From: Carya illinoinensis
Lineage: Eukaryota > Streptophyta > Magnoliopsida > Fagales > Juglandaceae
Length of the DNA: 64,000 nt
Direction: 5' to 3'
NCBI RefSeq assembly: GCF_018687715.1
Contig: NC_056767.1
Location: 7,999,001-8,063,000, forward strand
Shown piece by piece: positions 47,401 to 57,539 of this stretch. How positions within the stretch are numbered: the stretch's first letter is position 1; each line of letters opens with the position of its first letter. Both the position numbers and the translations under genes were made by a program. The notes under the pieces were generated by a model. That model was not told where the DNA came from and made no database searches. It saw only the letters and a list, made by a program, of their open reading frames with translations.

Positions 47401-47821
47401 CCCCATGCAATTTCTCTTCTTGCCTGCATCGCCGATATAATCATCGGTTTTTCTTTCAATTTACTCCCCGCGAATTCCAGACAATCACCATCCGGAAGTT
47501 GAAAGCTAACTGTCCGACTTCTGCAATTAATAGTCGCAGAATATCGGTATAGCCAATCCATCCCGAGGATGATATCAAAACCCAACAGCTTGAACACTAC
47601 CAGATCAGCATCCAAAAACCTTCCCTCAAAATTTAACGGGCATCCCAAAGCAACTTTGGAACACCACACCCTCTCGCCATCGGGTAGCGCCACTACCATG
47701 GCCTTCGGCAACGGTTCCGTGACCAAGTTACACACCCGAGCAAACGTGGAAGACACAAACGATTGTGAAGCACCGGAATCAAACAAAGTACAAGCATAAA
47801 ACTCATACAAACGAACTCTTC
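44439..47821 (-). CDS. Pol polyprotein of element E: protease, RT, RNase H, integrase
   Basis: The open frame reaches 47852 (1,137 codons, counted here from 47852), but its first codon is TTG; the exon inferred from splicing starts at 47821. Protease: [12 protein letters not shown], Asp25. RT: residues about 220-400, [13 protein letters not shown] and [11 protein letters not shown] with Asp361-Asp362. RNase H: Asp508 (FSDAS), Glu545, Asp570 and Asp613. Integrase: His722, His729, Cys759, Cys762 of the zinc-binding domain; catalytic Asp792, Asp853 and Glu889, the last two 35 residues apart as the D,D(35)E rule requires. C-terminus: FHISSLKK and a chromodomain-like tail ([35 protein letters not shown]) of the Tekay/Del type. 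Length and order are normal for an intact chromovirus pol; it copies the RNA and inserts the cDNA. It needs fusion to gag or reinitiation for translation. Confidence 0.95.
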
Positions 47822-47919
47822 CTGAACCAAACACACAACCCATGAAATCCAAAAAAAAACAAAGAAAGAGCCAAATGCACCAAAAATTAAATCCAACTTA
47901 AAATTAATTTAATCCATAC
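47822..47919 (-). other. Candidate spliceosomal intron between gag and pol of element E
   Basis: 98 nt on the minus strand, donor CACAG|GTATGG (47919), acceptor GGTTCAG|GAAG (47822), T-rich with an acceptor-side run of T. The gag stop TAA is intron bases 9-11. Splicing keeps phase 1 and would join VITG to RVRLYEFY. Both ends are identical to those in D, while the interior differs by substitutions and indels that are not multiples of three. Confidence 0.6.
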
Positions 47920-49171
47920 CTGTGATTACTCCAGCATCATGGGTCGCTGGTGCCTCATCATCCACCTCTCCGGGTGTGACAGCATAAACCCGGGCTTGCA
48001 CTGGTTGTCTCGGGTTGGTTCTTCCACCGCGCCTACCTCCACGGTTCCCTTGAACCATTCTTGGACATTCTCGGGAAAAATGGCCCTGCTGGCCACAAGT
48101 AAAACATCGAGCTCCACCAGAAGAGCACTCGCCCGCATGAGCTCTATTACAAATTCCACATACAGGTACACGTCCTCCCATGCGAACACTTGAGGATGCT
48201 TGCGATCGAGTCCCAGACCGCTGAACAAACTTCTGGGGCGAACCCGAGCTGCTTCCTTCACCAGAAAAACTCCGCCTCTTTTGCCCTGGAGGGGAGCCCA
48301 TACCCAGATTATTTTCCCGCTCTATAAGGGTGGCCACATCCACTAATTCCTGAAAAGTGGATATCCGATGGCTGACCACCAAACGGCGTATATCAGGGCG
48401 TAGTCCCTCCTGGAAACGCTCTGCTCGCAACTCCTCAGTGGCAACAAGATGAGGAGCGAATTGCTCAAGTTCTATGAACCTCCGGGCGTATTGTTCCACT
48501 GTTGTGCCCCCTTGGACCAAATTAGAGAATTCTCTTGCCTTTTGTTTTCTTACTGAGGCGGGAAAGAAGCGGTCATTGAACTCCTTCTTGAAACGCTGCC
48601 AGGTCACTGCAGCGAAAGATCCCAACTCAGCTTCCAGCATCACCCTCCTGGTATCCCACCAATCAGAGGCAATACCCTGCAAAAGATAGCTGGCGTAGAG
48701 TACTTGCTGAGCTTCAGTACATCCACACACCTCAAAGGTTTTCTCCAGGTCTCTGATCCATCTTCCAGCCTGAAGAGGATCCTCATTTCCAGTGAAGTGT
48801 GGAGTCCGATGCGCTAGGAAGCGTTCATAGGTGCATCCGGCCTGCACCATGCTACTTGACCCGCCCGGATACATCCAAGGCCCTCCCTGATATGGCCAAG
48901 GACCTCCTGGTTGTGGCCAATACACTCCCTGTGGCGGACAAGGCCCTCCGGGTGGTGGCCAAGGCCCTCCGGGTGGTGGCCAAGGTCCTTCTTGTGGTGG
49001 CCAAGGTCCTTGTGGTGGCCAAGGACCTCCTTGTGGTGGCCAAGGCCCTGCCTGTTGTGGCCTAATGTTCTGTTGCATGAACTCCGTCATCTGCCTTATC
49101 GCCTCGGCTAAGGAGTCATCTCTGGAGGTATTGTCTTGCGGTTCCTGAGTATTTTTCCTTGGTCTTCCCAT
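47909..49171 (-). CDS. Gag polyprotein of element E
   Basis: 420 residues from the ATG at 49171 (GGAAAATGGG); the frame is open further upstream but that part is T-rich leader without similarity, and D starts at the same Met. Residues 40-104 are a run of GGPWPPQ/GPWPPPG repeats, absent from typical Gag and likely disordered. Residues about 110-290 form the retrotransposon gag core (YERFLAHRTPHFTG, WWDTRRVMLEAELGSF, FNDRFFPASVRKQKAREF, EGLRPDIRRLV). CGICNRAHAGEC (338-349) is a degenerate extra knuckle, then the true zinc knuckle CFTCGQQGHFSREC (356-369), a Gly/Arg-rich basic tail and VITGMD. Gag forms the particle and binds RNA. The last two codons and the stop lie in the candidate intron, so intron retention gives Gag alone. 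Confidence 0.93.
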   Translation of the reverse strand: MGRPRKNTQEPQDNTSRDDSLAEAIRQMTEFMQQNIRPQQAGPWPPQGGPWPPQGPWPPQEGPWPPPGGPWPPPGGPCPPQGVYWPQPGGPWPYQGGPWMYPGGSSSMVQAGCTYERFLAHRTPHFTGNEDPLQAGRWIRDLEKTFEVCGCTEAQQVLYASYLLQGIASDWWDTRRVMLEAELGSFAAVTWQRFKKEFNDRFFPASVRKQKAREFSNLVQGGTTVEQYARRFIELEQFAPHLVATEELRAERFQEGLRPDIRRLVVSHRISTFQELVDVATLIERENNLGMGSPPGQKRRSFSGEGSSSGSPQKFVQRSGTRSQASSSVRMGGRVPVCGICNRAHAGECSSGGARCFTCGQQGHFSRECPRMVQGNRGGRRGGRTNPRQPVQARVYAVTPGEVDDEAPATHDAGVITGMD

Positions 49172-49446
49172 TTTCCTGACACAACACCACACTTGACCCT
49201 CCTTTAAGAAAACAAATAAAACCATCATAAAACCAACAAAAACAAAACAACACAACACAACAAGAAACAAAAGAAACCGGCATGTTAAAACATAACTAAA
49301 TAAATAAAACAAACAAACAAGCTCAAACAAATAAACAAATAAAACAACTATACTTAACATAATTTTTAACACACAACTTTAAAACATTCTGGTACTACCT
49401 ACGGGACATGTGGTTTTACCCAGAGCCAAACTGCTCTGATACCACC
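49172..49446 (-). promoter_or_regulatory. Primer binding site and T-rich leader of element E
   Basis: GGTGGTATCAGAGC (minus strand, 49433-49446) follows the LTR: an unmutated initiator-Met-tRNA type site. The leader down to the gag ATG is very T-rich and contains several short upstream ATGs. It has donor-like (CCGTAGGTAGTACC) and acceptor-like (TTTTCTTAAAG, GTTGTGTCAG) words, also present in D, so a leader intron is possible. Confidence 0.7.
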
Positions 49447-51767
49447 TGTGACGCCCCCAAATCCCCACGCCCAAACACGGGGAAATCGAGACGTCCGGAT
49501 GGTGACAACTCGGACCACCATCCTAACGACGTGTGCCAAGTGTGTGCAAGAGCGACAAAGTGCACAAGACAAACGCAGCGGAAAGCAAGTCAATAATTAA
49601 GTACCAGAATTTTTTTTTTCTTAATGTAATACAAACTGCTTAAAACATACTTAAATAAAATATTACAAAAACACCAATACAGATAAAGTACGGCATCAGC
49701 AACCCGGCGGAGCCGCATCCTCGGGCTCAGCCTCCTCCTCCTCTTCCTCGAACTCTGCACCAAAAGCTACGGAACCAAGAAAGGTTCCGCAGGTAAGTAT
49801 GACCCAAACACTACCAGATGAAAATACATATAACCCAAACAACAAGAAAGCAAGATCAAACAAACACACACCCCGCAACACATATATTTTACCACGCACG
49901 CCAAAACCCATAAGGCCCACCAACCTCCATAAAGCCAAACCTCGCCATTATCCCCGATAATGGCCCAAACCACCATTTTCCCAGAAAATGGATCATAACC
50001 GAAAAACCATACCACAACCCGCTCCGTATGCACCATGATCTCCCCTAGGGATCATCCGCACACCCTGGCTCAGTGCCACACCGTAGAGAATGGCTACGCG
50101 TGCGACACCTAAACGAGCGATGCCCAGACTCGTGCCATGCACGTACCGGGCCGGGCCATCCTCTAGCCCTCGCCAGCGAAGGGCCACGGGATCGGTGAAT
50201 AGAGCGATGCCTAGACTCGTGCTCCTCACGTACCGGGCTAGACCCATCCTCTAATTTCCGCTCCCGGAGTCAGTGAGTAGAGCGATGCCTAGACTCGTGC
50301 TCAGCACGTACCGGGCTAGACCCATCCTCTAATACTACTCCGTCATCGCGCAGGGCCTCAGAATCGGTAAATAGAGCGATGCCTAGACTCGTGCTCCGCA
50401 CGTACCGGGCTAGACCCATCCTCTAGTACCGAACATCGTCAGCGCCCAGACGACTACTCAGGGGATGTCACTCAGTATTGACCGCTCCCGAGTGACCAGA
50501 GGAGCTCCACCGTGATAATAACCCATCACGGCTTGGGCTCGTGAGACACACGTACCCAAACGCCAAAACGCCGATAAACATGATGCACATGCACGCGATA
50601 TGCAACGCACACAAATAAAATGCAACGCACACCACACGGCCCAATCGAAACAACCAATAACAACCAACCAAACAAACACTCCGTCCTCAATCCATCCGAC
50701 CCCCGAAACTCCTCGGACTCAGTCCGGAATCAACAACCAACAACAAACAATTAAATAAATAATTAAATAAATAAATCAATTGAATGAGCAATATATATTA
50801 AAATCTGAAAATAGGGTTTGGAAAATACTTACAGCGCTATACGGTATTTTTAGAAAGCTCACGGCGTTGCAAACGGTGGAAAAACAGCAACGTCACAGTG
50901 AAAATTCACTGTGGCCGTGGGTCCGAAAAACCCACTTTTGAACGAGGACAAACTAGGACACGAGATTGATAGGGTATGGTCTAGAGGTGGTTGTGAAGCT
51001 ATAGGAAGTGACGGACGGCCGTGGGTGGCGGCGGAATGGCCGGAAATGGCCGAAAATGGCAAATCGGAAAACAAGCTCGTGGGAGCTGCTCCGGTGGTCG
51101 ATGGAGGCCGGAAATGGGTGGGTTAGGACGACAAGAGGTCGGTGATGAAGTGGTGAAGAAATGGTGGCCGGAGGTGGAGCGACGGCGGCGGATCGGAGTG
51201 AAATCCGTGCGCCCTTTGGAAGCTTCTTCCGGCCAAATGGCCGGCCGGTTGGGGGTGGTTTTCGGTGGGGAGGTGCACCGGAGGGAGGGGGAGAAAATGG
51301 GACCGGTGGGAGGTCGGGAGGTGGCCGGACGGCGCTGGGCCGGAGGAGAGAGAGAGACGACGCGGGAGAGGGAGGGAAGAGAGAGAGAGCACGGGGGGGG
51401 AGGGGGAGCCGGTCGGGGAGAGAGAAAGGGAGGGAAAAAAAAGAAAAGAAAAGAAAAAAAAGAAAGAAGAAGAAAAAAGAAAGAAGAAAAAAGAAAAAAA
51501 AAGGAAAAAGAAAAAGAAAAAAGAGAGGAAAAAGGAAAAAGATGTAGGGAAAAGATGAGGTCCAAACCTCATTCCGGAAAGCAAAACTAACCCGCCAAAA
51601 AGATTAAAAAACCGCAAAACAGCTAAATAAAACACAACATCAAATAAAATAAATTAAATTAAAAACCAACTTTAAAAACGCAAATAAATTAAAATAAATA
51701 GCTAATATATTAATTAAAATAAAAACAATTATTTCAGCGAAAATACACTCAAAAACGGGTCATCACA
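49447..51767 (-). repeat. 5' LTR of element E, full length
   Basis: 2,321 bp, the promoter-bearing copy. It includes the tandem repeat (50116-50430), the hairpin module, and near 51300-51545 a GA-rich tract on the plus strand (CT-rich in element orientation) equivalent to those in LTRs D and the solo LTR. The long frames across 50999-51635 on both strands are artefacts of that tract. Confidence 0.94.
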
Positions 51768-52933
51768 CCAACCATGAATCAGTCTTTTTAAATCTTGCAT
51801 TGGTCTCCTGAACAAACGAAACTATGGCATCCTCAAGTGACATCTTCTTCTCGCTTGGTTGGCTATCAAATCCTAGAGGAGGTTGAGGTTGCAACACATT
51901 CTTCGTGATTCTATATGAAAAATTTTCATGATTTCTAAGCCCTGGATGATAGTAATTTGGCATAGGATTACCACGATAGTCGTAGTTTCGATTGTTGACA
52001 TATTGAACTTGTTCTTGACTCGCTTCATTACTTGGAATTGTTATATTTGTAGATGCAACATATTCTATACTTTGTGGTATCCTTTGTGTTGTCAAGGCTG
52101 AAATCTGATGAGATAGAGTAGTTACTTGAGCTGAAAGGGCTGCTATCGGCTCCAAGTCATGAATTCCAGCAACCTTTTTAGCCAAAGTCCTCTCAGTTGG
52201 GCATTGATAGTTGTTTGAGGCCATTTCTTCCAAAAGGGCAGTAGCAACCCTCAACTGTCTTCGACATCAAAGTGCCACCAGAAGCAGCATCAACTATAGT
52301 TTGATTTTGCCCATTTAACCCATCATAGAACATCTGAACTTGTAACCAATTTGGCAATCCATGTTGTGGGCAACGTCAAACCAAGTTTTTATACCTCTCC
52401 CATGTTTCATAGAGTGACTCAAAATCATTTTGCTTGAACTGGCCAATCTGACTCCTGAGTTGGGCTGTTTTTGCAGGAGGAAAGAATTTAGCAAGAAACC
52501 TCTCAGCCATGTCCTGCCAACTAATTATGCTTCCCAGTTGTAGAGATTGTAGCCAACCTCTAGCCTTGTCCCTCAAAGAAAAAGGAAACAATCTTAGTCT
52601 AATGGTGTCTTCAGTAACACCATTGATCTTCACAGTGTCGCAAATCTCCAAGAACGTTGCCAAATGAATATTGGGATCATTTAGTGGCGATCCATTGAAT
52701 TGAGCCTGCTGCACCATACTAATCAAAGCTGGTTTGAGCTCAAAGTTGTTGGCATTAATTGTCTGGCATTAATTTCCATTCACAACTGGTCGTACATAGT
52801 CCTTCGAGGTGCGTGGTAGTGCCTCACGTTCTTCTTCAGCCATGGCTAGTATCTTATTTCTTCTTAGTGATCTAAGAGTTCTTTCAATCTCTGGATCAAC
52901 AGGAATAATATTACGAGATCTAGCACGGCGCAT
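51768..52933 (-). pseudogene. gag of element C, N-terminal part
   Basis: Begins at the ATG at 52933 (MRRARSRNIIPVDPEIERTL), an Athila-type Gag start, then MAEEEREALPRTSKDYVRPVV, a stop near 52772, and the conserved core at 52726-52376 (FNGSPLNDPNIHLATFLEI, IRLRLFPFSLRDKARGWL, SWQDMAERFLAKFFPP, FESLYETWERYK). A frame change near 52260 precedes 52254-51768 (NNYQCPTERTLAKKVAGIHD, GLRNHENFSYRI, EKKMSLEDAIVSFVQETNARF). E interrupts it at 51767; the Gag continues at 42341. I did not see an intact CCHC knuckle in this piece. Confidence 0.85.
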
Positions 52934-53036
52934 CCAACGTCAAAAACACACTTGTAGAACAAATTAAAATAAAATTCTAAATGAAAATCAAGATTACTTT
53001 GTATCGATATTGACAAAAAGAATAAGAATAAATCAA

Positions 53037-53054
53037 TCCCCGGTAACGGTGCCA
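53037..53054 (-). other. Primer binding site of element C
   Basis: TGGCACCGTTACCGGGGA on the minus strand, six bases after the LTR end ...CCGGTCA. Two changes from the common TGGCGCCGTTGCCGGGGA. Confidence 0.85.
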
Positions 53055-53060
53055 AAAACT

Positions 53061-54311
53061 TGACCGGTGCAGAACTGCAAGTGCACAATATCGTAGTTTT
53101 ATAATAAAGTGATAAGAAGAGATCGTCCTCAGGGATTGGTACCTTACTTTTGCCAAAAACTAAAATTATACTAATCTCGATTTTATCTAGAGGAATCACT
53201 AAGATTTTTATAGTTACAAATTAAACTAAGATCAACTCAAAGAGAAATGCGCAAAGGAAATAAAACTGACGTTCGAAGATCAAATTAATGGGAAAGAAAA
53301 CTTCTAGGAAATCGATTTCACCTAATTCTTCACTATGCTTTTCTCATCCAACTAATTTAATTTAATTCCTTTTGTTCATTAGAAAATCTCTAAGACATCC
53401 AACAGCCTCTTTAGATAGTCAATTAGAAATTCTTCTTGTTCATCAATTCACACAAGAATATGCAAATTAATAAAGCAAGAAAGCAATAAGACCAATGATT
53501 TAATTACTACAAAGGTTCATACAAGTCTTTCGATCTCTATACTTACCTATGCTGAAATATTCAAGATCTACCCTATGATTCCCTCTTTCGATAGCAAATC
53601 ACAAGATTAATTATCATCTAATCAATGGCCAATTAATTAGAAGCAATAAACTCAGAATAAATCAGATAAACAAAGAGAGAATTGCCTTAAATTAGCATAG
53701 ACAATCAAGCATCGTTCGGAACTAGATTACATCGTTTTCCTAAAATGAATAAAATTTAGCTCATGTTAGAAATGGAATTCAACATAAACGAATTCACCAT
53801 AATTTTTCTGAGAAGATTGGAAGAAAATAAACACTGAAAAATACTCCTCGCAGCTGCAACTCGTCTTCAAAAACTCAAGGAAATGATTCAATGCTTTTCT
53901 CCCGCCTGTGCTCTTGTATGATTCCAACGTATGTGCAATAGATGGAATTCCCTCTCCAAAATAGATGAATTGAATCCTTCTAGCTATGTTTTTCTGTCCC
54001 AAAAAGTGTTCTCCAGTCAAAAAGTACGGCCATAGAGTGAAAAATCCCTTTTATATGGTGTGACGGCGGAAGACCCTAGATCTATCAAAATACGATGTTC
54101 GCTCGAGTGGGGTGTCGAGTGTGCGTCGAGTGTTACTCTGCCTGATTTCGCTCGAGCGGCCAATGTCTCCGCTCGAGCGATCTTTGTTTTCCAGCAACCC
54201 GCTCGAGCTCCCTGTCGAGCGTTTGAATTTGCCTGAATTTGCTCGAGCGGCCAAAAGCCTCCGCTCAAGCGATCTTGTAAAATCTGTAATACAAAATTTT
54301 GCAAGTCATCG
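53061..54311 (-). repeat. 5' LTR of element C
   Basis: 1,251 bp, starting near 54311 on the minus strand; the expected terminal A on the plus strand is G here (TCATCG instead of TCATCA). The right flank CATAC (54312-54316) equals the left flank of the element. Confidence 0.92.
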
Positions 54312-55317
54312 CATACTAATTCCAAAATTTACCACATGGTAAATTTTGTAATAAACCCAAATATTAAAATAAATAAAAAATTATAACAAAACACAACTAT
54401 GAGAACTACACCTTGGCCGATTCATGTATAGGCCAAAACTTTGTTTTTGTTGTAATTTGACCAACCATTTCAAGTAACATGTTAGGGCATGTTTGAGGCA
54501 TTGGTTGACACACGAATGAGATGGAACGATCTTGAATGATCAAATGAGATTAATATCAAAACGATATTAGACACAAAACCATCTCATCCAACATTTTTTA
54601 ACTTGATTTTGGCTTTTATTCAATGAAAAGACCCTTCACTGACTACACTATGATTGTTCACTTGGATTTCGGACTGGCTATCCAAGTATACTTGGGTCTG
54701 GAACCGGGTTTAAAACCTGCTTGGATTTACCCGATTTTTGACTTGGGTCTGTATTCGGATGAACATGGGTTTTTATTTTTTATTTTTTTTTTTAATTTTT
54801 TAATTTTATTTTTTTTTCCTCTCAAAAGCCTATTTTTTCATAATTTTTTTCAAGAAAAAATCATATTGCAAAACATAAATAGAAAACGATAGTTAAATTT
54901 TTAATCCATTTTGATTATTTTGAACGCTGTACACAATAATAAAAATATATCAAACTAGAAAACTAAATTTTGTTATATTTTATTTTTAATAAAAAACCTG
55001 TTTTTATTTAACTTTTTCAAGAAGTCATGTTGAAAAGCATCTTCCTAATGTATTGAAAATTCTCTATAATAATTAAAATATATCAAAATGGAAAACTAAA
55101 TTTTATGTTAAAAATAAATATAGCTAGAAACAACTATTTACCTTTTTAAGTAAATGCATGTAAAAAAAGTCTCAATATTCATCACGTAATATGCATGCAA
55201 CACACAATGCGATCTACTACATATTATATTATTTGGTATTTATAAATTACATTACAAAAGACAAAATTACTAGAAATGAGTTACAAAATCATAGCATGAA
55301 TTTCGTTAGTAATTGTT

Positions 55318-55512
55318 TATTTTCAGAGATGAGATGAGATGAGATGAAATGAGTTGATATTAAAGTTAGAAGTTAAATAAAATATTATTAAAATATATTG
55401 TTTTAATATTATTTTTGTATTGGAATTTAAAAAAGTTGAATTATTATTTTTTTTGTATAAAAATTTAAAAAAATTGTAATGATTAAGTAAAATGAGATAT
55501 TTTGTGAAAATG
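55318..55512. repeat. Short interspersed AT-rich repeat with GAGAT-type start
   Basis: Starts GAGATGAGATGAGATGAAATG and runs through AT-rich DNA to TAAAATGAGATATTTT. The pattern matches a small repeat I remember as very common in Fagales genomes; class (MITE or other) is unclear. Confidence 0.5.
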
Positions 55513-56689
55513 AATAAATATGTCACACTAAATAGCAACTTCAAGTGAGAGGAAAGACATGCAGCCAAATAGTCCATTGCCGGTTTGCAGCCAAGAAGTC
55601 AACCGGGCAATCCATGCAGTAGCATCATAAGCGTAGGACCCCATTATTCTGAACCTACAATCATTTAGCACATCCCAGAGAGAATTAATTATGGAAAGAT
55701 CGAGAATCAGTAGCATTGAGCAAACAGCAATGCATAAAAAGGTACCTAAAACAATGCATAAAAAAGTTTTTGGAAATGGTTTTTTCTGTGTTTAGATATG
55801 CTTATAATTTTAGTAGAGGAAAATCCAATGCCTTTTTTTTTTTTTTTTTTTCTCTAAAAATTGATTCAGTGTTGAAGATTAGTTCAACATCAAGATTATA
55901 TCCATAATAGAACTGTAAACAAGAGAAAACACCAAAAGCAACAACAAAAACAAAAATCTAGAACTCCCTTTATTTTTCCTTTTTTCATTGTCTTTTCTTC
56001 TTCCTTTTTTTTTTTTTTTTGGTAGAAAATCTATTATTCTGATCTATTCTAACAAATTATAAAGATAAAAAAACAAAAAAAGAGAGAGAGAAAGAAAAAA
56101 CCTCTCAAACTTTGGTACTTGATTTTTTTTCCGGGAAATAATTCTCTATTTGTTGGTATTTGACCCAATGGCAACTTTGAAGTATAGCACACCATAAAAG
56201 CATTGTTCTATGACATGAAGCCCCTTCACCACAAATGCGTTGTTCTTATTTTACACTCCACCTAGAAAGACGACTAATTTTTTAAAAAAAAATTCTTGAA
56301 AAGTCAAAGAAACAACATCGTAAAAACCATTTCTTCCAAATACTAACAAATTTATAAGCATCAAAACAAAACCCTTTGTTTGTGGCTCTAGAGCTTAACA
56401 AAACTATAGAGTGCTGATTTTGATCAAAACACAATAAAAGCACACAAAGTGAAAATTGGAAAATTATACATAGATTGAGTTATTGAACTTTTGAGAAAAT
56501 ACCGATATGCTTTGAAAACATCTAAGCCCCTAAAAAAGATTTAAAAAGAAAAAAAAAAAAAAACAGAGTAGTTTATCCACTATTCACTCCCAAAGTCTTC
56601 ATGGCTCAAGCCTTTGGATATAGTGTTAGAAACTCCAACGAGAGAGAAATTGCCTAAAAAACTCGAAGGCTATGGCTTTGGAGAGAGAG

Positions 56690-56795
<106 letters not shown>

Positions 56796-57539
56796 AGGGT
56801 TTCGGTTTGGACTTTGGGTGAGAGAGAGATTGAGAGCTAGGTTTTTAGTTTGGACATTGGGTAAGAGAGAGATTGCATGGCCTAAAGAATGAAGTTTTTA
56901 ATTTTTTTTTAATATTTTTTATATATAACTTGGGTATCGAGTTTTAAACTTGGAATCTAGGTTTCATAATCAGGTTCCAAAAACTCAGGTCTTGGTTCTT
57001 GCACCTACACACTTAGGTAAACATAGAGAGTGGGAAGCCTTGGTGAAGGTTGGGGAGTCTCTTCGATACTTAAGTCAGTATATCTCCTTAGTAGTTTGTG
57101 CGAGAGCTTACAGGAATGAGGGAGAGTTCTTCGTACCTGGGGGTCAGCTTTTATATTAGGTTTTTGGGTGAGGACAATCCATACCTAGCCTTAAGGAGTT
57201 AATGTCCACTCAACTGTTTGCCTAGTCAGAATTCTTTGATGCGTCGTGGCCCCTAAGTTGGCGCCATTAATGCTGTGTAGAGTCCGGGGAGCAACGTCAT
57301 TAAGTCTCTCCATGCCTACTATCAGGAGATCAAGGGTTCCCTGCATCTCTCACTCGCTTGTACAAGTTCCTGAGGGCTAGGTGTCATTGGAAGGTGTCAC
57401 GGTGGCGAGTCCCATCTGCCCCTACCATTCGTTAATCCCATGAAAGGGTTGCTTCTTGGATTGGTTCTGCTCATGGGTTGAGTACCCTATAGAGGCCTAG
57501 TGTCCCCTTACAGTTACCCCACCAATTCCTATTGGGCCT

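Larger units (their letters stand above)
42342..51767 (-). mobile_element. Element E: young, apparently intact chromovirus-type retrotransposon inserted in gag of C
   Basis: 9,426 bp with ends TGTGACGCCC...CATCACA on the plus strand and duplications CCAAC (42337-42341, 51768-51772). Minus-strand order from the right: 5' LTR, iMet-type primer site, T-rich leader, gag, candidate intron, pol, palindrome and polypurine tract, 3' LTR. Both coding regions are fully open and every catalytic residue I checked is present. The LTRs differ by only about a dozen substitutions over the shared 1.98 kb by eye, mostly transitions, plus one 341-bp deletion in the 3' LTR. This is the youngest element here and the only candidate for autonomous activity. 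Confidence 0.95.
26579..54311 (-). mobile_element. Element C: Athila-type retrotransposon expanded by two nested insertions
   Basis: LTRs at 26579-27842 and 53061-54311 are flanked by CATAC on both sides (26574-26578, 54312-54316). Removing nested elements D (32128-40798) and E (42342-51767), each with its own 5-bp duplication, leaves about 9.6 kb in normal Athila order on the minus strand: LTR, PBS, gag, protease, RT-RH, integrase, 3' region, LTR. Reading frames meet correctly across both insertion points after one duplication copy is ignored. Several single-base stops inactivate it. A solo LTR of the same family lies at 57540-58826. Confidence 0.93.

Noticed and set aside
47822..47919. Programmed ribosomal frameshift or stop readthrough between gag and pol of D and E
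   Set aside because: D would need +1 and E +2 because the intervening segment is 100 versus 98 nt, and no slippery heptamer is evident; a common mechanism fits only if the segment is removed.
50999..51590. Overlapping frames of 97-189 codons on both strands as genes
   Set aside because: They lie in the purine/pyrimidine-rich part of LTR E and consist of Lys/Glu or Ser/Phe/Pro runs caused by base composition.
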